This document shows positions 18,395-25,904 of a stretch of 64,000 nucleotides of DNA, in pieces. Position 1 is the stretch's first letter; every line of letters begins with the position of its first letter. Source of the stretch: CAZPMT01 sp964587655. GTDB taxonomy: Bacteria > Hydrogenedentota > Hydrogenedentia > Hydrogenedentales > SLHB01. A program made the translations under genes and the position numbers. Under the pieces are notes generated by a model. That model was not told the origin of the DNA and did no database searches. It saw nothing but the letters and a program-made list of their open reading frames with translations. Where the stretch lies: positions 1-64,000 of the forward strand of contig CAZPMT010000012.1 in the NCBI GenBank assembly GCA_964587655.1. Direction: 5' to 3'.

Positions 18395-19337
18395 GGCAAG
18401 AGCGCAGAGCACTACCGCGAAACTGACCTCGGAATTCACATCGGGCCAACTGATCATCGCAATCTGCATGTTTCTGATCCTGGCCCTGATATGTTTCGCG
18501 TTCGGCGTGCTCGTCGGACGGTACGGAAACCATGAGGCGAGTCCTGTGCGGTCGGCGCAAGTCCGAGCACCGGAGCCCGCTGCTCCAATGCCGCCGGGGC
18601 CTCGATCCCTCGAGCAGCCGGGCCGGCAAGAGGGTGTGCAGACGTCGCCGCGGATGCTGCCGGGCGCGCAGCCGCAGAAACCGCCCATGCCCGGATTCCC
18701 ATCATCGCCGGGAATGCAGGGCCCGCCGAAAACGGAACCCAACGTGTCGGAACTTCCTGCGCCTCAGGCAAAGCCTGCGCCGCCTTCCGCGCCAACGCCT
18801 CCCGTGGAGCCGGCGCCTCCTCCCAGCGGCGCCGGTGCTGTAACGCCCCCCTCTACCCCGGCGACCACGGAGACGCCTCCCGTTTCACAGCCTCCTGCGG
18901 CGGCCGCACCGGCCGAGAGAAATGCGGCGAAACCGGAAGGCAAGACGGTTGCCCCGGCGCCAGCAACGCCAATCGCGACACCGCTGGCCGCTACGCCGCC
19001 GCTCCAACCTCTGCCTGGCGCGAGTGCATCGCCTTCCATGCAACCCGCGGCGGCGCAGAAAACGCCCGCCGCATCAGCGGTTGTTGCTCCGGGCATAGGG
19101 ACATACGCTATTCAAGTCGCATCGTTCTCCGGCGCCAAGCGCAAGGAGATCGCGGAACAGTATAGGAAGCGCCTGCTGTCAAACGCAGGACTCGAGTCGG
19201 ACTTGCTTCCCTCTGAGGACGGCAAGACGGTTCGTGTTCTCGTGGGCCGCTACCCGGACAAGGGAACCGCCGCGAAGGCGTGCGAAGAGTTGAAAAAACG
19301 CGCGGGATTCGCGGACAGCTTTGTGAAACGCCGGTAG
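18378..19337 (+). CDS. SPOR-domain membrane protein
   Basis: The protein has a short cytoplasmic N-terminus, a single membrane helix (LIIAICMFLILALICFAFGV), a long proline- and alanine-rich linker (about residues 55-235) and a C-terminal SPOR domain (about 238-319) starting TYAIQVASFSGAKRKEIAEQ and including VRVLVGRYPDKGTAAKACEEL. SPOR domains bind denuded septal peptidoglycan, so the protein probably locates to the division site, in the manner of FtsN or DamX. The linker would span the periplasm. Start and upstream stop overlap by 17 bases. Confidence 0.88.
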   Translation: MLDPSKARAQSTTAKLTSEFTSGQLIIAICMFLILALICFAFGVLVGRYGNHEASPVRSAQVRAPEPAAPMPPGPRSLEQPGRQEGVQTSPRMLPGAQPQKPPMPGFPSSPGMQGPPKTEPNVSELPAPQAKPAPPSAPTPPVEPAPPPSGAGAVTPPSTPATTETPPVSQPPAAAAPAERNAAKPEGKTVAPAPATPIATPLAATPPLQPLPGASASPSMQPAAAQKTPAASAVVAPGIGTYAIQVASFSGAKRKEIAEQYRKRLLSNAGLESDLLPSEDGKTVRVLVGRYPDKGTAAKACEELKKRAGFADSFVKRR

Positions 19338-19393
19338 CAGAACGGCGGAAGGTTGACGGCGGAAGAGAGGTTAGCTCTCAGAGCGCGCACATC

Positions 19394-19420
19394 GTAGGAC
19401 GGGTTTCAAACCCGTCCTAC
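19394..19420. repeat. GTAGG-headed palindrome
   Basis: GTAGGACGGGTTT and AAACCCGTCCTAC form a perfect 13-bp inverted repeat around one C. It lies between the SPOR gene and panE. The following bases (AAAGACC) contain no T-run. The head GTAGG and perfect symmetry are shared with palindromes at 2536, 47798 and 54344. Confidence 0.85.
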
Positions 19421-19455
19421 AAAGACCGGAGCGCACCTCACATGGGGAATGATTT

Positions 19456-20331
19456 ATGAAAGTAACGGTGATCGGACCTGGGGCCATGGGATGTCTTTTT
19501 GCCGCCAAACTGGCGAGGAGCGGCGTCCAGACCACGTTGGTCGATTACCGTCCGGATCGCGCGGCGAACCTGCAGAAGTCCGGCATTACCGTTGAGGAGG
19601 CCGGCGGCACGTTTACCGCGAAGCCGGCCGTGTCGGCCCGCATGCCAGACGGCCAGCATCTTGTAATCGTTCTGACAAAAGCCTATTCGCTCAAGAACCT
19701 GCAGTTCCGGGATTCGTACCCGATCCTCACGCTTCAGAATGGTCTTGGCAATATCGAAACGTTGTGTTCGATGGTAGGGAGCGCCCGCGTGATTGCCGGC
19801 GTTACCTGCGAAGCGTCCACCTTGCTTTCAGCCGGTCACGTGAGGCACGTGGCGCCGGGCATGACGACCGTCGGCTCGTGGACTTCGTGTTCGCCGAAGG
19901 TCGCGGCCGAGGTGCTGGAAAAGGCCGGGTTCCAGGTCGAGGAGACGGACGCGCCGGGGCAGAAGATCTGGGAAAAGGTGGCGATCAACGCGGCCATCAA
20001 CCCCTTGACGGCGCTGCTTGGCGTGCAGAACGGCAAGCTGCTCGACATGCGCGAGGTCCGTCAGTTGATGCGCGACCTCGTCGTCGAAACCGCCAAAGTG
20101 GCAGCCACCGAAGGCTACAAGTTCGGTTACAGTCTCGTCGAGCGAGCCGAAGAGGTGTGCAGGGAAACGGCGGACAACGTCTCCTCCATGCTTCAGGACG
20201 TTCGCGCCGGCAAGCGAACGGAAATCGACGCCATAAGCGGAGAGATCCTGCGCCGAGCCCAGCTTGCCTCGCTTCCAACCCCGCGCACCCGCGTCGTCTG
20301 GCAACTGGTCAAAGGCCTGGAACAGCGTTGA
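19456..20331 (+). CDS. panE: 2-dehydropantoate 2-reductase (ketopantoate reductase)
   Basis: This enzyme reduces ketopantoate to pantoate with NADPH, a step in pantothenate and coenzyme A synthesis. The N-terminal Rossmann motif is VTVIGPGAMGCLFAAKLARS. TLQNGLGNIE, KIWEKVAINAAINPLTALLG (with the catalytic Lys) and TEIDAISGEILRRAQ near the C-terminus are family signatures. The length of 291 residues is normal. Other members of this family act on different 2-keto acids, so the exact substrate is inferred. The stop overlaps the TTG start of the acyltransferase gene, giving tight coupling. Confidence 0.88.
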   Translation: MKVTVIGPGAMGCLFAAKLARSGVQTTLVDYRPDRAANLQKSGITVEEAGGTFTAKPAVSARMPDGQHLVIVLTKAYSLKNLQFRDSYPILTLQNGLGNIETLCSMVGSARVIAGVTCEASTLLSAGHVRHVAPGMTTVGSWTSCSPKVAAEVLEKAGFQVEETDAPGQKIWEKVAINAAINPLTALLGVQNGKLLDMREVRQLMRDLVVETAKVAATEGYKFGYSLVERAEEVCRETADNVSSMLQDVRAGKRTEIDAISGEILRRAQLASLPTPRTRVVWQLVKGLEQR

Positions 20332-21023
20332 ACAAGATCCCCAGCGTCTTCTACGAGAGTCCCGTAACGTTCACACCCAAGCAGAAGCTCATTCTGTTTA
20401 CCCTCCCCCCAATAGTGGCCGTGTGCATCAAGGGCCTGATGAAGACATGCCGTTGCGAGGTCCGAAACCTCCATCTCTGGGAGCAAGTCGTCGAGACACA
20501 CGGACGCGCCATCATAGCGATATGGCACGAGTCCTCGGGGCTTGCCGCTTGGCACTATCGCAACACCGGCGGACACACACTCGTCAGCTACAGCTTCGAC
20601 GGCGAGCTTGCGACCCGCGTGCTGATGCACTTAGGCCTGAGGACCATCAGGGGATCGTCCACGCGCGGCGGCTCCGAGGGTCTCCGCGGGCTCACCGAAG
20701 CGGCAAAGCACATCAAGATCCTCGGATTCACCCTTGACGGCCCCAAGGGACCAAGACGCGTGGCAAAACCGGGGATCGCCATACTGGCCGCGCGGACCGG
20801 ACTTCCCATCATACCCCACGCCTTCGCGATTCATCCGGCATGGCGCCTCAACTCCTGGGACAGGTTCCCCGTCCCGAAACCCTTCGGAAGGCTCGTATCC
20901 GCCTACGGCCCTGCCATTGCTCCGCCCGTCGACGACTCACCCGATGCCGTCGAACAGACTCGACTGCAAGTCGAGAATGATCTGAACCGCCTCCACGCGG
21001 AGATCGAGAAGGAAGTCACATGA
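20328..21023 (+). CDS. DUF374 lysophospholipid-acyltransferase-like protein
   Basis: A 231-residue member of the DUF374 branch of the LPLAT acyltransferases, which is related to lipid A acyltransferases. Typical segments are AIIAIWHESSGLAAWHY (the HxxxxD equivalent is degenerate), SYSFDGELATRVLMHLGL, RGSSTRGGSEGLRGL and FTLDGPKGPRRVAKPGIA. A hydrophobic stretch near residue 20 may contact the membrane. The start is a TTG at 20328 that overlaps the panE stop as TTGA. A much longer open frame upstream is only a shadow of panE. A G/C hairpin begins on the base after the stop codon. Confidence 0.85.
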   Translation: MNKIPSVFYESPVTFTPKQKLILFTLPPIVAVCIKGLMKTCRCEVRNLHLWEQVVETHGRAIIAIWHESSGLAAWHYRNTGGHTLVSYSFDGELATRVLMHLGLRTIRGSSTRGGSEGLRGLTEAAKHIKILGFTLDGPKGPRRVAKPGIAILAARTGLPIIPHAFAIHPAWRLNSWDRFPVPKPFGRLVSAYGPAIAPPVDDSPDAVEQTRLQVENDLNRLHAEIEKEVT

Positions 21024-21310
21024 CCCCCGGCAAAGCCGGGGGCTTGCTGTTGCTAGGCCCCCAAGGGGGCTGGCTCCTGTACGTGCAGTCTTGACTGGAT
21101 ACTGCTGTATACGCACGTGTTTAGCCGGGCTTCAGCCGGCTCCTCTTTGCACCCGGCCTCGGCCGGGGTGAACAGGGCCAACACAGCCCACCGCCAGCAC
21201 GCTTCAGCGCGGCTTCTCGGTCACGCTTCAGCAGAGGTACCGACCCCGCTACGAGATCGTGTACTACTTCCGCAAAGGTCAAACCTTTCGAGTCCCCGGC
21301 AGAGCCGGGG
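21024..21310. repeat. Cluster of G/C-rich hairpins between convergent genes
   Basis: The 301-base gap between the acyltransferase and the convergent phosphofructokinase gene contains several perfect small palindromes: CCCCCGGC-AAA-GCCGGGGG (21024-21042), GCCCCC-AA-GGGGGC (21057-21070), CCGGC-type repeats around 21124-21170, and CCCCGGC-AGA-GCCGGGG (21294-21310), the last framed by CTTTCG and CGAAAG. Their position suits bidirectional termination, but T-runs are absent. I see no gene here. Confidence 0.7.
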
Positions 21311-21324
21311 GTTTACCGAAAGAA

Positions 21325-22542
21325 TCACCCCTTCTTGAGGACCTTCGCAACCCTGGGTGCGGCGACGCGCGCCATCCGGGGAAGCTGGCCAACGAGGGGA
21401 CGGACGTAGTCCCGAAACGCATTCGTCACATTGTTGCCTGCTTTATTTACGTACTCGGCCGGCATACCACGGCTCTCACGCGCCACCGTGTCCATCGGCG
21501 TGAGGAAATACTCGACCGAGTAGTCGCCGGTGCGGCGGATCGCGACCGAACCGTCCAGCCGGTGCCAGATGGCGTACTGGGCCGCCTTCTCGCCCACCTC
21601 GCGCGCTTCGAACTGATCGACTGAGCTCACGCAGCCGAGGAAACTACGCTGTAGATAACCGAGCGTGTCAGCCCGGACGCGCTTGATCTTGAGGTCGTTC
21701 TTCACCCACATGCTGAGCAGGTCGCCGAGCGCGCCCGAGCCCGAAAGCTGGACGTTGCCGTGCGAATCCTTTTCGCCGCCCGAGAACTGCGCGGCGATGG
21801 CCACGCCCTTAAGATCGACAATGCCCTCCGAGACGGCCACCACGCAACGCCCGTACTTCTCATATGCTTCTCTCACATCCGCGAGGAACTTCTCCTTCAC
21901 AACGGGGCGTTCCGGCACATAGATCAGGTGCGGGCCGTCGTCGGGATACATCTTTGCGAGACACGACGCGGCCGTCAGGAACCCCGCATGCCGTCCCATG
22001 ACGACGCCGATGTAAAGCCCGGGAATCGCCCGGTTGTCCAGGTTCGCGCCCGCGAACGCTTGCGCAACGAACTTCGCCGCCGAGCCATAGCCCGGGCAGT
22101 GGTCCGTGACCAGAAGGTCGTTATCGATGGTCTTCGGAATATGGATGACGCGCATCTCATACTTAGCCTTATCGGCCTCCTGATTGACAATGCGGCACGT
22201 GTCGGCGCTGTCGTTCCCCCCGATATAGAAAAAATACCGGACCCCGTGCGCCTTGCACACCTTAAAGATTTCCTTGCAGTATGCCTTATCAGGTTTGTCG
22301 CGCGTCGACAGCAAGCCCGACGACGGAGTGTTCGCCACTGCCTCGAGGTTATGCGTCGTCGCTTCCGTGAGATCCAGGAAGTTCTCATCGACAATCCCGC
22401 GAACTCCGTGCAGCGCGCCGTAAACGCGCGTCACCTGCGGGAACTTCCGCGATTCGAGGACCGCTCCGGCCAGACTCTGATTGATGACTGCCGTGGGTCC
22501 GCCACCCTGCGCGACCAAGACCTTGCCTTGAAGTGCTGCCAT
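21325..22542 (-). CDS. pfp: Pyrophosphate-dependent phosphofructokinase
   Basis: This enzyme phosphorylates fructose 6-phosphate using PPi in a reversible glycolytic step. The N-terminus has QGGGPTAVINQSL. The motif GGNDSADT carries Asp where ATP enzymes have Gly, and PKTIDND carries Lys at the second position. Both residues mark PPi specificity. GRHAGFLTA and the C-terminal region MPAEYVNKAGNNVT fit the long bacterial PFP group. The length is 405 residues. AGGAGAAG precedes the ATG. The insertion element at 22.65 kb sits about 100 bases upstream of the start, so the native promoter may be altered. Confidence 0.92.
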   Translation of the reverse strand: MAALQGKVLVAQGGGPTAVINQSLAGAVLESRKFPQVTRVYGALHGVRGIVDENFLDLTEATTHNLEAVANTPSSGLLSTRDKPDKAYCKEIFKVCKAHGVRYFFYIGGNDSADTCRIVNQEADKAKYEMRVIHIPKTIDNDLLVTDHCPGYGSAAKFVAQAFAGANLDNRAIPGLYIGVVMGRHAGFLTAASCLAKMYPDDGPHLIYVPERPVVKEKFLADVREAYEKYGRCVVAVSEGIVDLKGVAIAAQFSGGEKDSHGNVQLSGSGALGDLLSMWVKNDLKIKRVRADTLGYLQRSFLGCVSSVDQFEAREVGEKAAQYAIWHRLDGSVAIRRTGDYSVEYFLTPMDTVARESRGMPAEYVNKAGNNVTNAFRDYVRPLVGQLPRMARVAAPRVAKVLKKG

Positions 22543-22648
22543 GATACTTCTCCTCCCTGCACAACATGGGTACTCTGATCGACTAGCAACCGCGAATTGA
22601 AGGCGGATTCTTGCACGCGGAGTGCCGGAGAGTCAAGGAACCGAACAG

Positions 22649-22656
22649 CAAGATTT
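22649..22656. repeat. Left target-site duplication of the insertion element
   Basis: CAAGATTT directly abuts the left terminal repeat. It matches CAAGATCT at 25810-25817 in 7 of 8 positions. IS1-type elements make direct repeats of about 8-9 bp. Confidence 0.75.
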
Positions 22657-22676
22657 GGTAGTGGGTGAGTTTGGAT
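22657..22676 (+). repeat. Left terminal inverted repeat
   Basis: Twenty bases beginning GGTAGTGGGT. They pair with the right terminal repeat at 25790-25809 with two mismatches. Confidence 0.8.
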
Positions 22677-22722
22677 TTGATTCGACCTTGACTGATCTAG
22701 GGTGATGCTGGATAATGGGTTC

Positions 22723-22953
22723 ATGAAACGACCGCGCGATCTGAATCAACTTGCAGCTAGCATTGTGGCAACCGCGATTGGGGAAGGTGAGCGACCAATG
22801 CCACCAGCGGAAAAAGATCCCGCAGCAGTCGCGCTAGGGCGCAAGGGCGGGCAAAAGGGGGGCAAGGTGCGAGCAGAGCGTCTTACAACGAAGCAGAGAC
22901 AAGAGATCGCGCGAGTTGCAGCCCAAGCGCGATGGAAAAACACGTGGGATTAG
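22723..22953 (+). CDS. Small KGG-repeat basic protein
   Basis: A 76-residue protein with GRKGGQKGGKVRAERL followed by ARVAAQARWKN. Many bacteria encode short proteins with this GxxGGxKGGxAR pattern. They are basic and may bind nucleic acid, but their function is not established. I start at the ATG at 22723 because MKRPRDLNQLAASIVATA is the usual family beginning. The open frame extends 7 codons upstream. The gene is the first passenger inside the IS1-like element and converges on the antitoxin operon, overlapping the end of the 67-residue gene by 4 bases. Confidence 0.65.
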   Translation: MKRPRDLNQLAASIVATAIGEGERPMPPAEKDPAAVALGRKGGQKGGKVRAERLTTKQRQEIARVAAQARWKNTWD

Positions 22954-23153
22954 GCACTCTTCGCCGATTCCATTGCCCGCTCAATCTCCTCTAAATCGTC
23001 GGTGAAATCCCAAACCATCTGTATGGGAAGACCATCGTTACGGTTCTGGTTATAGCTGTCTACATCCACCTTAAGTTTCCGGCAATCGGCCACGATACAC
23101 ACTCGACGTTGCTGAAAAGACAAGGCCATATGTTCTCTGGGCGCAGTTAACAT
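22950..23153 (-). CDS. Hypothetical small protein, last gene of the HigBA operon
   Basis: A 67-residue protein with no recognised domain. The middle reads VCIVADCRKLKVDVDSYN and the end EEIERAMESAKSA. It starts 6 bases after the stop of the 89-residue gene, on the same strand, and is probably co-transcribed with higB and higA. GAGAAAG lies before the ATG. An internal ATG at 23129 is an alternative start. Tight packing inside a mobile element suggests it serves the toxin-antitoxin module or element maintenance, but this is inference. Confidence 0.55.
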   Translation of the reverse strand: MLTAPREHMALSFQQRRVCIVADCRKLKVDVDSYNQNRNDGLPIQMVWDFTDDLEEIERAMESAKSA

Positions 23154-23159
23154 ACTTTC

Positions 23160-23429
23160 TCAGAACATCATCATTGTCTGTCCGTTTTTCTTGGTGACGG
23201 CGTGCATGAGGCGAACAGTTCGACCTTGCCTATCGGTAAATGTTTCCTGATTCATCGCGTGCGACAGTTCCGCTGCGCATTTCGAGATCATGTCGCTGCG
23301 AGTGGGATGCCAGAGGTACCTGCGATTGTCAATCGCCCATTCTGCAATTTCATGGGCTATGATTCGCGCTTGTCCTGTTGCTCTTTGGTAATCTCGCCGT
23401 ATTTGCTGCAATTCCTCGGTTCGAGTCAT
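23160..23429 (-). CDS. Hypothetical small protein, third gene of the HigBA operon
   Basis: An 89-residue helical protein. It contains ARIIAHEIAEWAIDNRRYLW and MISKCAAELSHAMNQETFTD, then a strand-rich end RTVRLMHAVTKKNGQTMMMF. I have seen similar short proteins next to helix-turn-helix/ImmA genes in accessory DNA, but no function is known to me. AGGAGG sits 8 bases before the ATG, a strong ribosome site. The gene begins 15 bases after the higA stop. Confidence 0.6.
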   Translation of the reverse strand: MTRTEELQQIRRDYQRATGQARIIAHEIAEWAIDNRRYLWHPTRSDMISKCAAELSHAMNQETFTDRQGRTVRLMHAVTKKNGQTMMMF

Positions 23430-23444
23430 CGTCCGAACCTCCTG

Positions 23445-24551
23445 TTATGCGACCATACCCCACCCATCGTATGTCGAGGTTGAGATTATCTTGTCGCGGA
23501 CCCTGACCAACATTTTCCTGTGTTGCTTATAGTCAATATGCCCTCCGTACTGTAGCCGCCCGACAACAATGCCAGGATGAACACGAATCCTCTTGGAGAA
23601 TCCTTGCACCTGCATCGGTGTAAACAGGGGTTGCACGCGGGCTACAAATCCGGAGAACTCTTGTTTAGGGATAAGAAACTCCTCGGTTTCCGTATCGGCT
23701 AGCTTTTCTTCTCTGGAAATTGTCTCGTCCCGCTCATAGAGCCCAGTGTCCAGCATCGCCTTGTCTATCCCGTGGCGGTGCTTAACGTGGTAGAGTTCAT
23801 GCAGAAGGGTGAACCAAAAATGATCGATGCGATCAAATCGCAAAGAAATCGCAATCACTGGAGATACCGCATTCAACCAGAAACACACTCCATCGATCTT
23901 TGAACTGGGTAATGCCTCCACCAACAGAAAGCGAATACCTGCTTCGCGAAGAATACGAGGCACAAAGGTAACTGCATCCGAGGAAATGAGCATTGTCTTC
24001 AATTCATTCAATGCCTGCTCCAGCTTCGCTTCCGAGTATTTGCCAGTATGCAATCTTCTTGAGATTTGATGCGTTCTATATAGCCAGGCTTGCTGCAATC
24101 GTATTCTCGATTCATCTTCCACCCTTCGCGCTGCGTAAGGGACTTCGGGCGGATAAAAGAACTGAGCGAGTTCTTTCCTAAGATCGTCGACGCTTGTCGC
24201 TTGCCTTATCCATCCGCGCTTGACCATGTCTCGGATTGGGTACCTGCCGAAAAGTTCCGCCCTCTCCGCAATATTGCCTCCGAGAGGTCGAGTAGTTTCT
24301 GCTTGGCGTAGCCGATACTCGGTCTCTAGGTTTAGCCAAACATGGGCGCTAGTGTTCAGCGCCTCTCCAATAGCTCGGGCTGTGTCCGGAGTAATGATGC
24401 GCCTTGCAGAAATGATCTCACTAACGAGTGTTTGATCTCGTCCTATGATCTCAGCGAAATCCGCCTGCGACCATCCCCTAGCCTCAAGCTCTTCACGAAG
24501 GAACTCCCCAGGGGGGAATACCTCGGCGGGTTTATGATCCTTCATCATCAT
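23445..24551 (-). CDS. higA: HigA-type antitoxin fused to an ImmA/IrrE zinc protease
   Basis: The N-terminus (about residues 8-75) is a helix-turn-helix of the HigA type: PPGEFLREELEARGWSQADFAE, then TLVSEIISARRIITPDTARAI. This would bind the toxin and repress the operon. The rest (about 100-368) is an ImmA/IrrE-like metallopeptidase domain with HELYHVKH near residue 252, a full HExxH zinc motif. In ImmA/IrrE proteins this protease inactivates repressors after stress. Three ATG codons in a row make the exact start uncertain. The start lies one base after the higB stop. The length of 368 residues fits the known fused class. Confidence 0.88.
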   Translation of the reverse strand: MMMKDHKPAEVFPPGEFLREELEARGWSQADFAEIIGRDQTLVSEIISARRIITPDTARAIGEALNTSAHVWLNLETEYRLRQAETTRPLGGNIAERAELFGRYPIRDMVKRGWIRQATSVDDLRKELAQFFYPPEVPYAARRVEDESRIRLQQAWLYRTHQISRRLHTGKYSEAKLEQALNELKTMLISSDAVTFVPRILREAGIRFLLVEALPSSKIDGVCFWLNAVSPVIAISLRFDRIDHFWFTLLHELYHVKHRHGIDKAMLDTGLYERDETISREEKLADTETEEFLIPKQEFSGFVARVQPLFTPMQVQGFSKRIRVHPGIVVGRLQYGGHIDYKQHRKMLVRVRDKIISTSTYDGWGMVA

Positions 24552-24552
24552 G

Positions 24553-24849
24553 TCAATGATAATCCTCTATTGAGTCAATGACTATTGTTCGGATATCGTC
24601 CTCTGTTTTCATGTGCATGAGCAATCGAAGTTGATCATTCAACCGCATCGATCTCTGTCGGCTCCGTTTTCCTTGAAGTTTCTCATAATGTAGGCTCTTC
24701 ATCCCATAGAAATCACGTTCATCCAGCGCTTGCTGGATGAACTGAATGCGTTTTCTGAATGATTTCACAATGTCCTCTGCCCAATGCCCACTGTAAGCCG
24801 GGTCGAGGAAAACGCGTTCAAGGTCTCTATCGGAAAATCGAACATTCAT
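24553..24849 (-). CDS. higB: HigB/RelE-family toxin
   Basis: The 98-residue product matches HigB (plasmid maintenance system killer) toxins, which are ribosome-dependent mRNA interferases of the RelE fold. Features are FRKRIQFIQQALDERDFYGMKSLHYEKLQGKRSRQRSMRLND, typical of the N-terminal two thirds, and TIVIDSIEDYH at the C-terminus, which contains the conserved acidic and His residues. Toxin-before-antitoxin order is characteristic of higBA. It is the first gene of a four-gene minus-strand operon and is divergent from the transposase gene. Confidence 0.9.
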   Translation of the reverse strand: MNVRFSDRDLERVFLDPAYSGHWAEDIVKSFRKRIQFIQQALDERDFYGMKSLHYEKLQGKRSRQRSMRLNDQLRLLMHMKTEDDIRTIVIDSIEDYH

Positions 24850-24864
24850 TTCAGGCCTAGAATG

Positions 24865-24893
24865 AGTTTACACGATCTATCCGCAAATGTCAA
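24865..24893 (-). promoter_or_regulatory. Candidate higBA promoter
   Basis: On the minus strand TTGACA (24888-24893) is followed after 17 bases by TAAACT (24865-24870), a 4 of 6 match. Transcription would start only about 8 bases before the higB ATG, so the message may be nearly leaderless. TACTTGATAAGTA at 24931-24943 is a small dyad between higB and the transposase gene and might be an operator. Confidence 0.4.
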
Positions 24894-24954
24894 CATGCGT
24901 CTTACGCAATACAAAAGTCGCTGATGGTTATACTTGATAAGTACATGAGCGGTC

Positions 24955-25800
24955 ATGCATAATTCAAGTATGAATAGGCTACCGCTTGAAAAACGAATCC
25001 AGATTATCCACTTGCTCTGTGAAGGAAATAGTATGCGGACCGTCACCCGCCTTGCGGATGTGAGCAGGAACACCGTAGCAAGCCTACTACGGAGCGTAGG
25101 CGCGGCATGCCGCCAATATCAAGATGAAGTGCTGCGCGATCTACCATGCAATCGTCTTCAATGTGATGAAGTCTGGGCGTTCTGTTATGCCAAAGAAAGG
25201 AATGTGCAAGAAGAGAAGCGCGGTCAACTCGGATATGGCGAGGTTTGGACATGGACGGCCCTATGCGCAGATACGAAACTGATCGCATCATGGCACGTGG
25301 GGCGGCGTAATGCGGCGGATGCGCAAGTTTTCATGCGGGACTTGGCGGGTCGTTTAACAAACCGCGTTCAACTCACCACAGACGGACACCGCGTATACCT
25401 GGAAGCTGTCGAGAACGCATCTGGATCTGAGGTCGATTACGCCATGCTAATTAAGCTTTACGGCGGTTCGGAAGAGGGGGAGCGTCGCTACAGCCGCGCT
25501 GAATGCACCGGCGCTGAGAAACGGCCTATCAGCGGCCATCCACAAGACAAGCACATCTTTACATCCTACGTGGAAAGGCAAAGTCTCTCGATGCGTATGG
25601 GGATGCGCCGATTCTCGCACCTTAGAAGTGCTTTCTCTAAGAAGCTGGAGAATCTTGAGTATGCTATATCCTTGCACTTCATGTATTACAACTTTGCTAG
25701 GATTCATCAAAGCCTTCGCATTACTCCGGCGATGAAGGCAGATATCACCGATCATGGTTGGGAAATCGAAGAGATTGTAAAGTTGGCGGATTCAAACTGA
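24955..25800 (+). CDS. IS1-like DDE transposase
   Basis: A 281-residue transposase. The N-terminal 55 residues form a helix-turn-helix (LEKRIQIIHLLCEGNSMRTV, then VSRNTVASLL). The catalytic core has the first Asp in QCDEVWAFCYAKE (about residue 71), the second in LTTDGHRVYLEAVE (about 141), and the Glu in TSYVERQSLSMRM (about 204), followed by YYNFARIHQSLRITPAM. This matches the single-frame IS1-like group. The gene looks intact. Its stop codon is inside the right terminal repeat. An ATG 15 bases downstream is an alternative start. Confidence 0.9.
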   Translation: MHNSSMNRLPLEKRIQIIHLLCEGNSMRTVTRLADVSRNTVASLLRSVGAACRQYQDEVLRDLPCNRLQCDEVWAFCYAKERNVQEEKRGQLGYGEVWTWTALCADTKLIASWHVGRRNAADAQVFMRDLAGRLTNRVQLTTDGHRVYLEAVENASGSEVDYAMLIKLYGGSEEGERRYSRAECTGAEKRPISGHPQDKHIFTSYVERQSLSMRMGMRRFSHLRSAFSKKLENLEYAISLHFMYYNFARIHQSLRITPAMKADITDHGWEIEEIVKLADSN

Positions 25801-25809
25801 CCCACTACC
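25790..25809 (-). repeat. Right terminal inverted repeat
   Basis: The reverse complement begins GGTAGTGGGT and matches the left end with two mismatches in 20. It contains the transposase stop codon (25798-25800). Confidence 0.8.
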
Positions 25810-25817
25810 CAAGATCT
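25810..25817. repeat. Right target-site duplication of the insertion element
   Basis: CAAGATCT directly follows the right terminal repeat and matches the left duplication in 7 of 8 bases. Confidence 0.75.
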
Positions 25818-25904
25818 TTGTCTGCATGACAGGTTTCGTATTAGGTCACTTCTGCCGGAAGGGACCTGCGCCTGTCTTCCGTCCGTTTGTTCTTGTGGAA
25901 CAGG

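Larger units (their letters stand above)
22657..25809 (+). mobile_element. Passenger-carrying IS1-like element with a toxin-antitoxin operon
   Basis: The left end at 22657-22676 (GGTAGTGGGTGAGTTTGGAT) and the reverse complement of the right end at 25790-25809 match in 18 of 20 bases. Both begin GGT, as IS1 ends do. The transposase gene lies at the right and its stop codon is inside the right terminal repeat. No other copy of the left end lies close to the transposase, so the 2.2 kb between them belongs to the element. Flanking CAAGATTT and CAAGATCT are a near-perfect 8-bp duplication. Inside are a KGG-repeat gene and a four-gene HigB/HigA operon. The base composition is visibly more AT-rich than the surroundings. 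Confidence 0.8.

Noticed and set aside
19394..19425. Palindromes as classical intrinsic terminators
   Set aside because: T-runs are missing after almost all of them, and several lie before genes rather than after.
19764..20327. Long 5' extension of the DUF374 frame
   Set aside because: It overlaps panE in another frame and contains no acyltransferase-like sequence. The domain begins just after the TTG at 20328.
21259..21624. 121-codon open frame overlapping pfp
   Set aside because: Most of it is antisense to the phosphofructokinase gene and its beginning lies in G/C hairpins.
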